Origin: CAZWUW01 sp964636895 | Lineage (GTDB): Bacteria > Bacillota > Thermincolia > Thermincolales > CAZWUW01 | Length of the DNA stretch: 30,124 bases | Direction of reading: 5' to 3' | Assembly (NCBI GenBank): GCA_964636895.1 | Contig: CAZWUW010000033.1 | Coordinates: forward strand, 1 to 30,124 | Shown: positions 8,361-15,992 of the stretch, piece by piece | How the letters are laid out: each line of letters starts with the position of its first letter | How positions within the stretch are numbered: the stretch's first letter is position 1 | Program-made: the position numbers and the translations under genes | The notes under the pieces: model-generated | What the model was told of the DNA's origin: nothing | What the model saw: the letters and a program-made list of their open reading frames with translations, nothing else | Databases searched by the model: none

Positions 8361-8939
8361 TTACTTAATCTCAAACGCCAATATAATCGCCTCAGCTATG
8401 GATCTCATGCTCGTCCTTTTTTTCATGCTCTGTTGCTGCATCCGTTTGAAGGCTTCCTGTTCACCGATGCCCATATTCCGCATCAAAATACCTTTCGCCC
8501 GTTCCACGACCTTGCGCGTTTCCAGGTCGTTCTTCAGTTTTTCCACCTCTTTTTCCAGCTTCAGCAGCCGGTGAAAAGAACTTACAGCAAATTCTGCCGT
8601 AGACTGCAGGGCCGCTTCATCAACCGGCTTCATTATTACCGGTATGGACATTTCACCCTTTTCCCGGCTGACAAAATCCCGGTCAGTATATTCAGCCAGC
8701 AGCACCACCGCCGCAAGCCTTCCTTCTTCCACAATCCGGGCAACCTGAATACCGTCCAGCACCGGTAAGCTTACCTCCAGGATAATCAGGTCAGGCTGCA
8801 GACTTCTGATCAGCTTCAGTGCTGTCATGCCGTCGTCAGCATCACCTACCACATTATAACCATTCCGGTTAAGGGACTCTTTTAGATTTCTTCGCAAAAT
8901 ACCGTCTTTATCTGCCAGTACTACGCGTGCATTATGCAT
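8361..8939 (-). CDS. ANTAR-domain response regulator with a degenerate receiver
   Basis: A 192-aa protein with a receiver domain (about 1-120), a coiled coil (about 115-140) and a C-terminal ANTAR RNA-binding domain (VERAKGILMRNMGIGEQEAF). ANTAR proteins bind paired hexaloop stem-loops in leader RNAs and prevent termination. In the receiver, D10 and D12 and K of IMKP are kept, but the phospho-acceptor position is Glu (E55 in LIILEVSLP) and the usual Thr/Ser is Ala82. The second ANTAR protein at 13724 has D55 and T82 at the same numbers. It may therefore act without phosphorylation. It lies directly downstream of the glutamate-synthase-like gene, whose leader carries a candidate target. Confidence 0.9.
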   Translation of the reverse strand: MHNARVVLADKDGILRRNLKESLNRNGYNVVGDADDGMTALKLIRSLQPDLIILEVSLPVLDGIQVARIVEEGRLAAVVLLAEYTDRDFVSREKGEMSIPVIMKPVDEAALQSTAEFAVSSFHRLLKLEKEVEKLKNDLETRKVVERAKGILMRNMGIGEQEAFKRMQQQSMKKRTSMRSIAEAIILAFEIK

Positions 8940-9027
8940 ATTTCACCCCGCAGTAGCAATAATACTTCATTTTACCATAGTTTTACCTTTGTTACTACAA
9001 AGACTGCTCGAATGCCGGGTTTTTGCC

Positions 9028-9063
9028 AAAAACAGAGGACGCCCGCCACAGCAAGCGCCCTCT
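9028..9063 (-). terminator. Rho-independent terminator after the glutamate-synthase-like gene
   Basis: AGAGGACGC pairs with GCGCCCTCT (one mismatch) across a 12-base loop, followed on the minus strand by five T. It starts 12 bases past the stop codon. Confidence 0.7.
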
Positions 9064-9075
9064 CTGCTAAGATTA

Positions 9076-10653
9076 CTAGCCTATGATGCGATCGGCTTCC
9101 TCAGCGTCATGATCCATAATATATTTGATGCCGGTAATTTCCGCCGCTTCTTTAGTCAGCGCAACCAGGTCATCCCGGGTAATGTAATTAATCCCAAACT
9201 TCCGGGCCCCGCACATAAACTGGCGCAGCCCCTGACCCAGGCGTTCAAAGTAGGTGTATACACCCAGCGCACCTACCGGCAGCTTGTCAAAATCCTTACC
9301 CATTTTCGCCTTGAGCTCAGAGGCCAGGATAAAGACCTGATCCAGCTTGTCGCCGTATTTCTTATACTCATTGGGAACTTTCCCGGCCTTCAGTGCTTCG
9401 CCTATATTCTTGCCCACCATGGCAGCGGTCAGCGGGGACCGGGCCATGCCTATGGCTTTTACATAGGGTGCACTCATGGCAATCCCTTTAAACATCTGAT
9501 CTTCCAGGGTAAATCCACCGGCAATGGCAACCTTCGGCACAAAAGCACCTTTAGCCGCTAACCGGTCGAGGTATTTGGTAAGCAGTCCCTGAATGTAAAC
9601 TGTAGGCAGGCCCCATTCGTTCATCATCCGCCATGGACTCATGCCGGTACCGCCGCCTGCGCCATCCACAGTCAAAAGGTCGATTCTGGCATCGGAAGCA
9701 AACCTCACTGCCCGGGCCAGGTCCGCCGCCCGATAAGCACCGGTCTTCAACAGCACATATTTGGCGCCGGCGTTACGCAGTTCTTTTACACGTGCATGGA
9801 AGCCATCCTCGGTAACCATGCCAATACGTGAATGTCTTTCAAATTCGGTAAAAGCACCGTTTTTAAAAGCCTTCTGCACTTCCGGGTCTTCCGGGTTCGG
9901 CAGCACTATATATCCACGGCTGTAAAGCTGTCTAGCCCGTTCCAAAGTACTGAGTTTGACTTCACCGCCAATGTCTTTAGCACCTTGGCCCCACTTCAAT
10001 TCAACTGTATCTACGCCAAGCTTTTCGAGAGCATATTCCTGTACACCCAGCTTGGTGTCTTCCACATTGGCCTGTACGGCAATAAAACCTTTACCATTGT
10101 AAAAATTCTGGAACGCTTTGACCCGCGCTTCCAAAGCCTGGGACTTAACCACCCGGCCGTTCTTGATTTCTACTTTGGGATCCATACCGCAAACGTTTTC
10201 TCCAATAACTATACCCACACCGGCAACCGCAGCCCCGGAAGCCAGGTGGTCCCAATTATCAGCCGCCACATTGGTGGAACCCATGCCGGCGATGACAATG
10301 GGCAGCCGCAGCGGAACTTCACCGTTGGCACCTACTGCAGTCTCCAGACTAACCGCCGGGAAGGTTGCCACCTCAGGGTCTGGAGCAACTCCCTGAGCCC
10401 CCACGGCAGTCCCCATGATATTAAAATGGGACAGGTCTACGGGATAATCCTTTTGTGATGCAGAAGTGGTCTTGCCAAAAGGCGCGGGGTAAAGCACTTC
10501 TTTGCCCCGTACGGAGGACTTGCCGATTTCACAGAAACCGGGACAGCCGTCCAAACAGGTGACACACATGCCACTGTAAGGACAGTTGTCATCACCTGTA
10601 CGCAGTTTGGTCAGTGTTGCCTGACTGGCGTTAATACCTTTACTAAAACTCAT
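9076..10653 (-). CDS. FMN-binding glutamate synthase family protein (single-subunit, GltB-like)
   Basis: A 525-aa protein corresponding to the central FMN / synthase part of glutamate synthase, without the glutaminase domain. A Cys-rich N-terminus (CPYSGMCVTCLDGCPGFC, residues about 24-41) looks like an Fe-S or metal site. The barrel region has VDTVELKWGQGAKDIGGEVK, LTVDGAGGGTGMSPWRM and AIAGGFTLEDQM, which are the FMN and oxoglutarate-iminoglutarate regions. The start is the ATG at 10653 after GAGGGAGGAAG. The leader contains an intrinsic terminator with an alternative stem-loop. The ammonia donor and electron donor are not encoded next to it; gdhA is divergent. True glutamate synthase activity is unproven for this type. 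Confidence 0.85.
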   Translation of the reverse strand: MSFSKGINASQATLTKLRTGDDNCPYSGMCVTCLDGCPGFCEIGKSSVRGKEVLYPAPFGKTTSASQKDYPVDLSHFNIMGTAVGAQGVAPDPEVATFPAVSLETAVGANGEVPLRLPIVIAGMGSTNVAADNWDHLASGAAVAGVGIVIGENVCGMDPKVEIKNGRVVKSQALEARVKAFQNFYNGKGFIAVQANVEDTKLGVQEYALEKLGVDTVELKWGQGAKDIGGEVKLSTLERARQLYSRGYIVLPNPEDPEVQKAFKNGAFTEFERHSRIGMVTEDGFHARVKELRNAGAKYVLLKTGAYRAADLARAVRFASDARIDLLTVDGAGGGTGMSPWRMMNEWGLPTVYIQGLLTKYLDRLAAKGAFVPKVAIAGGFTLEDQMFKGIAMSAPYVKAIGMARSPLTAAMVGKNIGEALKAGKVPNEYKKYGDKLDQVFILASELKAKMGKDFDKLPVGALGVYTYFERLGQGLRQFMCGARKFGINYITRDDLVALTKEAAEITGIKYIMDHDAEEADRIIG

Positions 10654-10687
10654 TTTTCTTCCTCCCTCTTTGATATGTGGCTTCAAT

Positions 10688-10736
10688 AAAAAAAACGCCC
10701 TCAATAACGGGTTGGAAAACCCGTTACCAAGGACGC
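10688..10736 (-). terminator. Leader attenuator (intrinsic terminator) of the glutamate-synthase-like gene
   Basis: In the minus-strand leader GCGTCCT pairs with AGGGCGT (two wobble pairs), enclosing a perfect 8-bp hairpin AACGGGTT/AACCCGTT, and is followed by eight T. It ends about 35 bases before the start codon and so must be bypassed for expression. Its 5' arm is shared with the hexaloop stem at 10728-10747, so the two structures exclude each other. Confidence 0.75.
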
Positions 10737-10747
10737 CGTTGCCCTTG
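10728..10747 (-). promoter_or_regulatory. Candidate ANTAR antiterminator stem-loop (hexaloop)
   Basis: In RNA, CAAGGGC pairs with GUCCUUG over seven base pairs (one G-U), closing the six-base loop AACGGC. Known ANTAR targets have a hexaloop with A at position 1 and G at position 4, which this has, and their second stem-loop overlaps a terminator, which this does. Confidence 0.55.
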
Positions 10748-10773
10748 CAACTGCCATTGGTAATAATTAACCG

Positions 10774-10791
10774 TATTGCGCAGTTGCATTA
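10774..10791 (-). promoter_or_regulatory. Possible upstream (P1) stem-loop of an ANTAR target
   Basis: UAAUGC / GCAAUA (one A-A mismatch) closes the six-base loop AACUGC. The A at position 1 fits, but position 4 is U rather than G, so this partner is weaker than the downstream stem. The same bases could instead form a GCAACTGC/GCAGTTGC long hairpin (10747-10787). Confidence 0.3.
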
Positions 10792-10807
10792 TAATATTAT
10801 GACAATA

Positions 10808-10835
10808 ATTATATCAAAAATATAGGAACTTTCAA
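10808..10835 (-). promoter_or_regulatory. Sigma-A promoter of the glutamate-synthase-like gene
   Basis: TTGAAA, 16 bases, TATAAT on the minus strand. Transcription would begin near 10801, giving a leader of about 148 bases that includes both stem-loops and the attenuator. Confidence 0.65.
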
Positions 10836-10950
10836 TACTTCCATCAGCAATTATACTGTATACAATTTTATGGATACGGCTATTAGCGGCTATATTGAAT
10901 TCAATACCCATTTCCAATTTTTTTATAGCAATTATTATATAAAGATTATG

Positions 10951-10978
10951 TTGAATATAATCATATTTTTGTTATAAT
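10951..10978 (+). promoter_or_regulatory. Sigma-A promoter of gdhA
   Basis: TTGAAT, 16 bases, TATAAT. The transcript would start near 10985, leaving a leader of about 143 bases before the gdhA TTG. Confidence 0.6.
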
Positions 10979-11028
10979 TGGAATTGTGAAAAATATATCA
11001 CTTGGTATTGTCACTGTTGCTTCATCTT

Positions 11029-11046
11029 GGCAGTTGCGCCGGCAAC
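11029..11046 (+). promoter_or_regulatory. Dyad element shared by gdhA and glutamate-synthase leaders
   Basis: GGCAGTTGC-GCC-GGCAAC in the gdhA leader; the opposite-strand leader has GGCAGTTGC-AAG-GGCAAC (10738-10755). Each contains the perfect dyad GTTGC-N4-GCAAC. It could be a DNA operator or an RNA hairpin. Further hairpins follow in the gdhA leader (AGCCGT...ACGGCT at about 11070-11097, then CTAAAAATATTTTTAG). Confidence 0.35.
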
Positions 11047-11127
11047 AGCAAAATACAGCATTATCATGAATAAAGCCGTCGGCCTATGCAAATATACGGC
11101 TAAAAATATTTTTAGGGGGAGATAAAC

Positions 11128-12372
11128 TTGACCACGCAACCGAATCCATTCAAAATTGCCCAGCGTCAGATTGGTGCCGCTGCCGCAAAGCTGGGCCTTG
11201 ACCCGGCCATCGAAGCGATGTTAAAAGAACCTCAGAGGGTTCTCATCGTCAATTTCCCTGTCAAAATGGATGACGGGACAACAAAAATCTTTACCGGTTA
11301 CCGTTCTCAACACAATGATGCCATTGGGCCAACCAAGGGCGGGATTCGCTTTCACCCGGATACTGACCTTGATGAAGTAAAAGCCCTGTCTATGTGGATG
11401 ACCTTCAAATGCGGTGTGGTAGGCGTTCCTTACGGCGGCGGTAAAGGTGGCGTTGCATGTAATCCGAAAGAACTGTCCACCCGCGAACTGGAAAGAGTCT
11501 CCCGGGGATATTTCAGCGCAATTTCCCAAATAGTAGGACCAGACAAAGATATTCCGGCACCGGATGTATATACCTCGCCCCAAATCATGGCCTGGATGAT
11601 GGATGAATTCAGCAAAATAAAGCAATCTAACCAATTTGGGGTTATAACCGGCAAACCACTAATCGTCGGCGGTTCGCTGGGCCGCAATGAAGCTACCGCC
11701 AGAGGCTGTGCCTTCACTATTAAGAAAGCTGCTCAGGAGCTGGACATCAATCTTAAGGGTGCTACCGTGGCCATTCAGGGATATGGCAACGCCGGCAGTA
11801 TTGCTGCCCGCTTGCTTGATGACATGGGCTGCCGGATTATTGCGGTCAGCGATTCCAAAGGCGGTACACTTAATGTTGACGGTATCCACCCAAATGCCGT
11901 CCAGTCACACAAAGAAAAAACCGGTTCAGTAACCGGCTTCTGCAAGACCGAAATCACCAACGAAGAAATCCTTGAACTTGACGTGGACATCCTGGTACCG
12001 GCAGCCCTAGAAAACGTTATCACGGACGCCAATGCTCCACGGGTTAAAGCCAAAATTATTGCTGAGGCCGCCAATGGTCCCACTACTCCGGAAGCAGACA
12101 ACATCCTGTATGAAAAAGGTGCCCTGGTCATTCCCGATATCCTGGCCAATGCCGGCGGGGTTACGGTTTCATACTTTGAGTGGGTACAAAACCTATCAGG
12201 TTATTATTGGCCGGAAGATGAAGTTAACGGCAAACTGGAAAGAGTTATGTTTGAAGCCTTTGACAAAACATATGATATGAGCAGAAAACACGCAGTAGAT
12301 ATGCGCACCGCGGCATATATGGTATCCATCAACCGGGTGGCGGAAGCTATTAAGATCCGCGGCTGGGTGTAA
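11128..12372 (+). CDS. gdhA: Glutamate dehydrogenase (Glu/Leu/Phe/Val family)
   Basis: A 414-aa enzyme, the normal length for hexameric bacterial NAD(P) glutamate dehydrogenases. It has GPTKGGIRFHPD, the catalytic-lysine segment PYGGGKGGV, DIPAPDV, the Rossmann loop VAIQGYGNAGS, and AEAANGPTTPEAD. An acidic/uncharged residue follows strand two (AVSDSKG), which suggests NAD preference. The TTG start is placed by AGGGGGAG six bases upstream. It is divergent from the glutamate-synthase-like gene and convergent with the GS-like gene; a strong terminator lies between the latter two. Confidence 0.93.
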   Translation: MTTQPNPFKIAQRQIGAAAAKLGLDPAIEAMLKEPQRVLIVNFPVKMDDGTTKIFTGYRSQHNDAIGPTKGGIRFHPDTDLDEVKALSMWMTFKCGVVGVPYGGGKGGVACNPKELSTRELERVSRGYFSAISQIVGPDKDIPAPDVYTSPQIMAWMMDEFSKIKQSNQFGVITGKPLIVGGSLGRNEATARGCAFTIKKAAQELDINLKGATVAIQGYGNAGSIAARLLDDMGCRIIAVSDSKGGTLNVDGIHPNAVQSHKEKTGSVTGFCKTEITNEEILELDVDILVPAALENVITDANAPRVKAKIIAEAANGPTTPEADNILYEKGALVIPDILANAGGVTVSYFEWVQNLSGYYWPEDEVNGKLERVMFEAFDKTYDMSRKHAVDMRTAAYMVSINRVAEAIKIRGWV

Positions 12373-12381
12373 AAAATTTAT

Positions 12382-12416
12382 GGGCCTCCGGAATATAATC
12401 CGGCGGCCCTTTTTTT
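12382..12416 (+). terminator. Rho-independent terminator after gdhA
   Basis: GGGCCTCCGG / CCGGCGGCCC stem with an 8-base loop, then seven T. The T run overlaps the stop codon of the convergent GS-like gene. On the minus strand the same hairpin is followed after a few bases by ATTTTTT, so it may work in both directions. Confidence 0.88.
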
Positions 12417-13746
12417 AATAAACTGAGAGGTATTTTTCATTCTCCCATTGATGGACATGTTTTTCAAATTCCGCCCATTCCGCCTCTTTAGCCAAAACAT
12501 ACTTTTCAGCCAGCGCAGAGCCAAGCGTGGCTGTCATCAGCTCATCCTGCTTAATCAGTTGAATTGCTTCCCCAAGGTTAGCAGGCAGCCTGTAAATACC
12601 CCGCTCCAGACATTCAGCCGGAGAAAGCCGGAAAGGATTATCAGTTAACGGCATGGGCGGTGAAATTCTATTTCTGATACCATCCAAACCGGCTCTTAGC
12701 ATAACTGCCAAAGCAAGGTAAGGGTTACACGCCGAATCCGGATTTCTCATTTCCACCCGTGTCTTATCACCCCTGGTGACCGGTATTTTAATCATCGTAT
12801 TGCGGCTTTCATGGGCCCAAGCTACATAACATGGACTGCAGTCACCTGCTATCAGCCTTTTATAAGAATTAACCAGTGGATTGGTAATAGCCGCATAAGC
12901 CCGGGCATGCTTGAGCAGACCGCCTACATAAAAAAGCGCAGTTTCACTTAATTGGCGCTCCCCCTGCGGAGCAAAAAAGGCATTGTCCGTATTCTGCCGG
13001 AGCAACTGATTAATATGCAGCCCCGAACCACTTAAACCGTTGACCGGCTTGGGCATAAACGAGGCATGCAGGCCATGCCGGTTGGCAATGGTGCGCACAA
13101 CAAACCTGAAGGTTACCAGTTTGTCAGCCATTATTAAGGCATCATCATCTTTCAGACAGATTTCATGCTGACCAGGGGCAAATTCATGATGGGACGAACT
13201 GATTTCATAACCCATTTCCTCCAAAATCAGCACCATGTCGCGCCGCGCGTTCTCACCCAGGTCCACCGGAGATAAATCACAAAAACCTGCAGTATCATGG
13301 GTCAAGGTGGTGGGGTTGTTACGCTCATCTTTATGAAACAGAAAAAACTCCGTTTCTGCCCCCACCATCATCTGCAGCCCCATTGAATCCGCTTCGGCGA
13401 GTGCCTTTTTCAGCACTTGGCGTGAACAACATTCGTAAGCAGTGCCATCCGGTTTGCCAATATCGCAGATAAGCCGCGCCACTGCACCCTCCCGGGGCCG
13501 CCAGGGAAAAATCACGAAGGTATTCGGGTCCGGTTTAAGATAAATATCCTTCTCCCTGTTACTCACCGCTCCGTCAATTACCGAGCTGTCAAAAAAAAGT
13601 TCCCCGTCCAGTGCTTTATTAAGCTCCTCCACAGTCACGGCGATGTTTTTAAAAACCCCGAAAACATCAGTAAACTGCAACCGGATAAACTTCACATTAT
13701 GCTCCTCGGCCTGGGCTAAAATATCATATTTGGTCAGGGCTGTCAT
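12415..13746 (-). CDS. glnA: Glutamine synthetase type I family protein, altered ammonium site
   Basis: A 443-aa GSI-family ligase of normal length. Kept: the metal/glutamate residues of GAETEFFLF, HHEFAPGQHEI, SGSGLHIN, NSYKRL and RVEMRNPD. Changed relative to Bacillus subtilis GlnA and Salmonella GS: the flap Glu in GYEAP is Cys (C303, in GDCSP), the Ser of FDGSS is Val56, the Arg of IRIP is Lys320, and the feedback Arg62 is Ser62. Several of these positions form the ammonium site, so the amine substrate may differ, or activity may be lost. It overlaps the upstream ANTAR gene by 23 bases; they should be co-translated. Start supported by GGAGCGGGAG. Confidence 0.85.
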   Translation of the reverse strand: MTALTKYDILAQAEEHNVKFIRLQFTDVFGVFKNIAVTVEELNKALDGELFFDSSVIDGAVSNREKDIYLKPDPNTFVIFPWRPREGAVARLICDIGKPDGTAYECCSRQVLKKALAEADSMGLQMMVGAETEFFLFHKDERNNPTTLTHDTAGFCDLSPVDLGENARRDMVLILEEMGYEISSSHHEFAPGQHEICLKDDDALIMADKLVTFRFVVRTIANRHGLHASFMPKPVNGLSGSGLHINQLLRQNTDNAFFAPQGERQLSETALFYVGGLLKHARAYAAITNPLVNSYKRLIAGDCSPCYVAWAHESRNTMIKIPVTRGDKTRVEMRNPDSACNPYLALAVMLRAGLDGIRNRISPPMPLTDNPFRLSPAECLERGIYRLPANLGEAIQLIKQDELMTATLGSALAEKYVLAKEAEWAEFEKHVHQWENEKYLSVY

Positions 13747-14356
13747 TGGCTCCCGCTCCTTTCCTCTGGGCAGCTTTTGTCTTGCCTTCCAGACTCTTGA
13801 AAAGCTGCCTGGCCACCTGTTTCATCGGCAGGCACTTATCCATGCTCATTTTTTGCAGAAACTTGTAAGCTTCCTGTTCCGTCATGCCATGCAATTCGGT
13901 CAGCAAGCCCTTGACCCGGTCCACCAACTTACGGGTCTCTATCGTTTCCTTCAGTTTCTTGTTCTCCTGCTCCAGCTTTAATATCCGGCGGAAGTTGGCA
14001 ACCGTTATTTCTATAGTTGCAAACAAATGAGCATCCTCTACAGGTTTGGTGAGATATGCAAAAATCCAATCCTGTAATGCCTCTGCCAAAAAATCCTGCC
14101 GGTCATAGGAAGTCAGCAGCAATACCGGCGCCAGCCGCTGTTCCTCAATAATCTTAGCCACTTCCAGGCCATCTTGGCGGGGCAGCTCAAAATCCGTAAT
14201 AAGCAGGTCAGGCTGCATGTTAAAAACCATTTGCAAAGCTGTCCGGCCATCCCCGGCTTCGCCAATGACCAAATAACCTGCTTTTACCAGCTTATCCTTT
14301 ATTGTTTTTCTAAAAACAGGGTCAGCATCGGCCAAGACTATCCGCAGCCCATACAT
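13724..14356 (-). CDS. ANTAR-domain response regulator (NitR-like)
   Basis: A 210-aa protein: receiver domain (D10, D12, phospho-acceptor D55 in LLITDFELP, T82, and K of LTKP all present), a coiled coil (about 120-140), an ANTAR domain (VDRVKGLLTELHGMTEQEAY) and a Lys/Ala-rich tail. It overlaps the GS-like gene and starts 17 bases after alr. In Clostridium saccharobutylicum a similar protein, NitR, next to glnA controls nitrogen genes by antitermination. A cognate histidine kinase is not in the window. Start ATG after GAGGTG. Confidence 0.92.
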   Translation of the reverse strand: MYGLRIVLADADPVFRKTIKDKLVKAGYLVIGEAGDGRTALQMVFNMQPDLLITDFELPRQDGLEVAKIIEEQRLAPVLLLTSYDRQDFLAEALQDWIFAYLTKPVEDAHLFATIEITVANFRRILKLEQENKKLKETIETRKLVDRVKGLLTELHGMTEQEAYKFLQKMSMDKCLPMKQVARQLFKSLEGKTKAAQRKGAGANDSPDQI

Positions 14357-14373
14357 GCTTGCACCTCGATTTG

Positions 14374-15501
14374 CTAACGCGCTTCATATATTCTCGGCAT
14401 CCTGGCTCCGACCATACAGGTAATCTCATAATTAATGGTCCCCAGTAAACCGGCCAGCTCATCCACAGTAATCTCTTCATTACCCTGCCGGCCCATCAAT
14501 ACCACTTCATCACCGGCGGCCACGCCGGCAATATGTCCGGCATCTACCATAAACTGGTCCATGCAGACCCTGCCGATTACCGGCGCCCGCTTGCCACGGA
14601 TAAGGACCTGCGCCTTATTTGAATACGCCCTGGTATAGCCGTCGGCATATCCCAGGGGTATAGTGGCAACAACAGTATCCCTGGGCACAGTAAAAGTCCG
14701 TCCATAACTTACAGTAGTCCCAGCCGATACCGGTTTGACAAAAGCTACCCTTGCTTTCATGGACATGGCCGGCTTTAAATGCAGCTTGCTTTTGTCTACT
14801 TCATCGGAGGGATACAGACCATAAAGGCAGATACCGGGTCTTACCATGTCGAGATGATACTCTGGCAAGTCAATCAGCCCGGCACTGTTACAAATATGTT
14901 TAAGCGGAATGCGCACGCCTTTTTGCCCCAATTTCTCAATAAAAGCGTTAAAGAACGCATATTGCATCCGGGTAAAATCCTTTTCACGACTGTCGGCCAC
15001 CGCAAAATGGGTCCAGATGCCCTCGATTTCCAAGTGCGGTAATTTACTGATGCGCATTATGATATCAACACTGGCGTCATCAGGGGCAAAACCGATACGG
15101 GCCATACCCGTATCCACCTTGATATGTATTTTTGCTGTTTTATTTAGACTGCCCGCCGCTTCATTCAAGAGTTTAGCCGCTTCCCAGGTAAATACTGTCT
15201 GACTGACGGCTAGTTCCACTACCTGCCTTAACTGCTCCGGCGGGGTATAGCCAAAGATCAGAATAGGAGCGTTGATGCCTGCATCTCTAAGTTGCCTGGC
15301 TTCATTCAGGATAGCTACTGCAAGCCCGTCCGCTCCTTCCCCGAGAACCGTTCTGCTTACTTCCAAAGCCCCGTGACCATATGCATTAGCCTTAACCACC
15401 GCCATAATCCCGGCTTCCGGTGCTGTAATCCTCCTGATCGCTCTAAAGTTATGGGCTACTGCCGACAAATCGACTTCCACCCAGGCCGGCCGTAAATTCA
15501 C
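14374..15501 (-). CDS. alr: Alanine racemase
   Basis: A 375-aa PLP enzyme that interconverts L- and D-alanine for peptidoglycan. It has the PLP-lysine motif (AVVKANAYGHG, around residues 34-44), the catalytic tyrosine in VSYGRTF, and VCMDQFMVD. The GTG start is placed by GGGAGGG six bases before it. Part of the run acpS, nnr, CBS, alr, ANTAR, GS with gaps of 12-20 bases, so probably one transcript. Cytoplasmic; could also affect spore germination by controlling L-alanine. Confidence 0.96.
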   Translation of the reverse strand: MNLRPAWVEVDLSAVAHNFRAIRRITAPEAGIMAVVKANAYGHGALEVSRTVLGEGADGLAVAILNEARQLRDAGINAPILIFGYTPPEQLRQVVELAVSQTVFTWEAAKLLNEAAGSLNKTAKIHIKVDTGMARIGFAPDDASVDIIMRISKLPHLEIEGIWTHFAVADSREKDFTRMQYAFFNAFIEKLGQKGVRIPLKHICNSAGLIDLPEYHLDMVRPGICLYGLYPSDEVDKSKLHLKPAMSMKARVAFVKPVSAGTTVSYGRTFTVPRDTVVATIPLGYADGYTRAYSNKAQVLIRGKRAPVIGRVCMDQFMVDAGHIAGVAAGDEVVLMGRQGNEEITVDELAGLLGTINYEITCMVGARMPRIYEAR

Positions 15502-15513
15502 CCCAAACCCTCC

Positions 15514-15972
15514 CTACTCTTCTTTTTGCGCCAGGGAACGTACTATATCAGCCCGGCTGACAATACCAACCAGTTTGTTATCGGCATTCACCACCGGTAC
15601 CCGGTTAACCTTTTCCTCAAACATGATTGAGGCTACTTCCTCCAGTTCCGTCTCTTCATCAACTGTGACTACCTTAACAGTCATAATATCTTTGACCAGA
15701 TAAGCCGCCACCCGCCGCAGTTCCTCTTTAAATTCCCGGGGGTCATCGAGATAAATGACACCTCCCAGAATTTGAATAAACGTAGGCACATGCAATTTCT
15801 GAGTGCGCATGATGAAGTCCCCTTCGGATACAATGCCGACAACCTGCTGCTGCCCATTTACCACCGGCAAACCACTGATTTTGTGCTCGGCCAAGAGCCT
15901 GGCCGCTTCCTTCACGGTGTCTTCCGGACCGACCGTGATTACTTTTTTGGTCATAATATCAATAGCTAACAT
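15514..15972 (-). CDS. CBS-domain pair protein
   Basis: A 152-aa protein of two CBS motifs (about 1-60 and 90-150) and nothing else. Each has the ending pattern PVVNGQQQVVGIVSEGD or PVVNADNKLVGIVSRAD. Such stand-alone pairs usually bind adenosine nucleotides and regulate a partner. No partner domain is fused; it is set between nnr and alr in the same operon. Start ATG after AAAGGGG. Confidence 0.9.
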   Translation of the reverse strand: MLAIDIMTKKVITVGPEDTVKEAARLLAEHKISGLPVVNGQQQVVGIVSEGDFIMRTQKLHVPTFIQILGGVIYLDDPREFKEELRRVAAYLVKDIMTVKVVTVDEETELEEVASIMFEEKVNRVPVVNADNKLVGIVSRADIVRSLAQKEE

Positions 15973-15992
15973 AGTATTTTGCCCCTTTCCTA

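Noticed and set aside
8989..9561. A 190-codon plus-strand frame opposite the glutamate-synthase-like gene
   Set aside because: Reverse-complement shadow of a clearly coding region; no ribosome site and no family match.
10681..10801. A T-box or glutamine riboswitch as the class of the glutamate-synthase leader
   Set aside because: The T-box bulge TGGN and the GGGTGGNACCGCG signature are missing, and glutamine aptamer landmarks are not seen. The hexaloop and terminator arrangement fits ANTAR control better.
11029..11100. A canonical dual-hexaloop ANTAR site in the gdhA leader
   Set aside because: The only six-base loop on a stem (AGUUGC) has U at position 4, and no terminator with a T run follows before the start codon.
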